A stretch of DNA of 12,961 nucleotides from Pseudobutyrivibrio sp. (GTDB taxonomy: Bacteria; Bacillota; Clostridia; Lachnospirales; Lachnospiraceae). The position numbers and the translations under genes were made by a program. Shown piece by piece: positions 12,774 through 12,961 of the stretch. The first letter of the stretch is position 1. Each line of letters starts with the position of its first letter. A model generated the notes under the pieces. That model did not search any database and had not been told where the DNA came from. It saw only the letters and a program-made list of their open reading frames with translations. The stretch is from positions 1-12,961 of the forward strand of contig JAFYYE010000361.1 of assembly GCA_017557715.1 (NCBI GenBank), written 5' to 3'.

Positions 12774-12961
12774 ATGGCAGAGGCAAAGTGGTATGTAGTT
12801 CATACTTACTCAGGCTATGAGAACAAAGTCAAGACAAACATTGAAAAAGCAATCGAGACTCAGCATCTCGAGGAACAGATTCTTGATGTACGAGTTCCTA
12901 TGGTTGAAGTTACAGAAACTAAGGACGGCGTTAAAAAGCAAGTTTCAAAGAAGATGTACCC
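12774..12961 (+). CDS. nusG: Transcription termination/antitermination factor NusG (N-terminal part)
   Basis: RNA-polymerase-binding factor that affects pausing, termination and antitermination. Only the first 62 codons and two bases are in the window; the gene runs off the right edge. The start MAEAKWYVVHTYSGYENKVK is the classic NusG N-terminal (NGN) domain signature, and VPMVEVTETKDG follows at 41-52. GGAGG (12761-12765) lies eight bases before the ATG, 14 bases after the secE stop codon. Confidence 0.97.
   Translation, partial: MAEAKWYVVHTYSGYENKVKTNIEKAIETQHLEEQILDVRVPMVEVTETKDGVKKQVSKKMY

Noticed and set aside
1..12961. CRISPR array, transposon ends or prophage genes
   Set aside because: No regularly spaced repeats, transposase, integrase or phage-like genes were seen on either strand.

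Overview
The window looks like chromosomal DNA of a low-to-moderate GC, Gram-positive anaerobe of the Lachnospiraceae (Clostridia). A Butyrivibrio/Pseudobutyrivibrio-type plant-fibre fermenter is the best guess, but the genus is inference. Supporting signs are strong purine-rich ribosome binding sites, a lipoprotein-anchored sugar-binding protein, a cellobiose phosphorylase very like the clostridial enzymes, and the rpmG-secE-nusG cluster. No mobile element, CRISPR array, tRNA or rRNA gene was seen.

Layout. 1-1137: 3' part of ftsH (+). 1138-1348: an RNA-structure-rich gap with a long stem, an AT-rich perfect inverted repeat and an intrinsic terminator. 1349-3382: GH13 alpha-glucan-active enzyme (+). 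3488-3946: small coiled-coil/J-domain protein (+) with its own promoter. 3927-4826: RluA/RluD-family pseudouridine synthase (-), convergent with and overlapping the J-domain gene. 4918-7353: cellobiose phosphorylase, GH94 (-). 7354-7696: divergent control region with LacI-type operators. 7697-8710: LacI-family repressor (+). 8798-12111: ABC sugar importer (binding lipoprotein plus two permeases, + strand). 12112-12393: structured 3' region and the promoter of the next operon. 12394-12961: rpmG, secE and the 5' part of nusG (+).

How the genes fit together. The central module (4918-12111) reads as a cellobiose/cellodextrin utilisation locus. The lipoprotein captures the sugar, the two CUT1-type permeases carry it in, and the phosphorylase splits it with phosphate into glucose 1-phosphate and glucose, saving ATP. 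The LacI-family protein between the divergent arms probably controls both: a 13-base operator-like sequence occurs three times, in one orientation, in the divergent gap. No transport ATPase is encoded here, so a shared MsmK/MsmX-type ATPase from elsewhere is implied. The substrate is inferred from the phosphorylase, not from the transporter itself.

The most interesting signals are compact, overlapping regulatory sequences. A perfect intrinsic terminator for the J-domain gene lies inside the pseudouridine-synthase coding sequence. The phosphorylase terminator has the -35 box of the synthase promoter in its loop, and that promoter predicts a leaderless mRNA. A 24-bp dyad covers the repressor promoter. 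A terminator-like hairpin surrounds an operator in the phosphorylase leader. Hairpins separate the genes of the transporter operon. I found no clearly novel protein system; the genes belong to known families.
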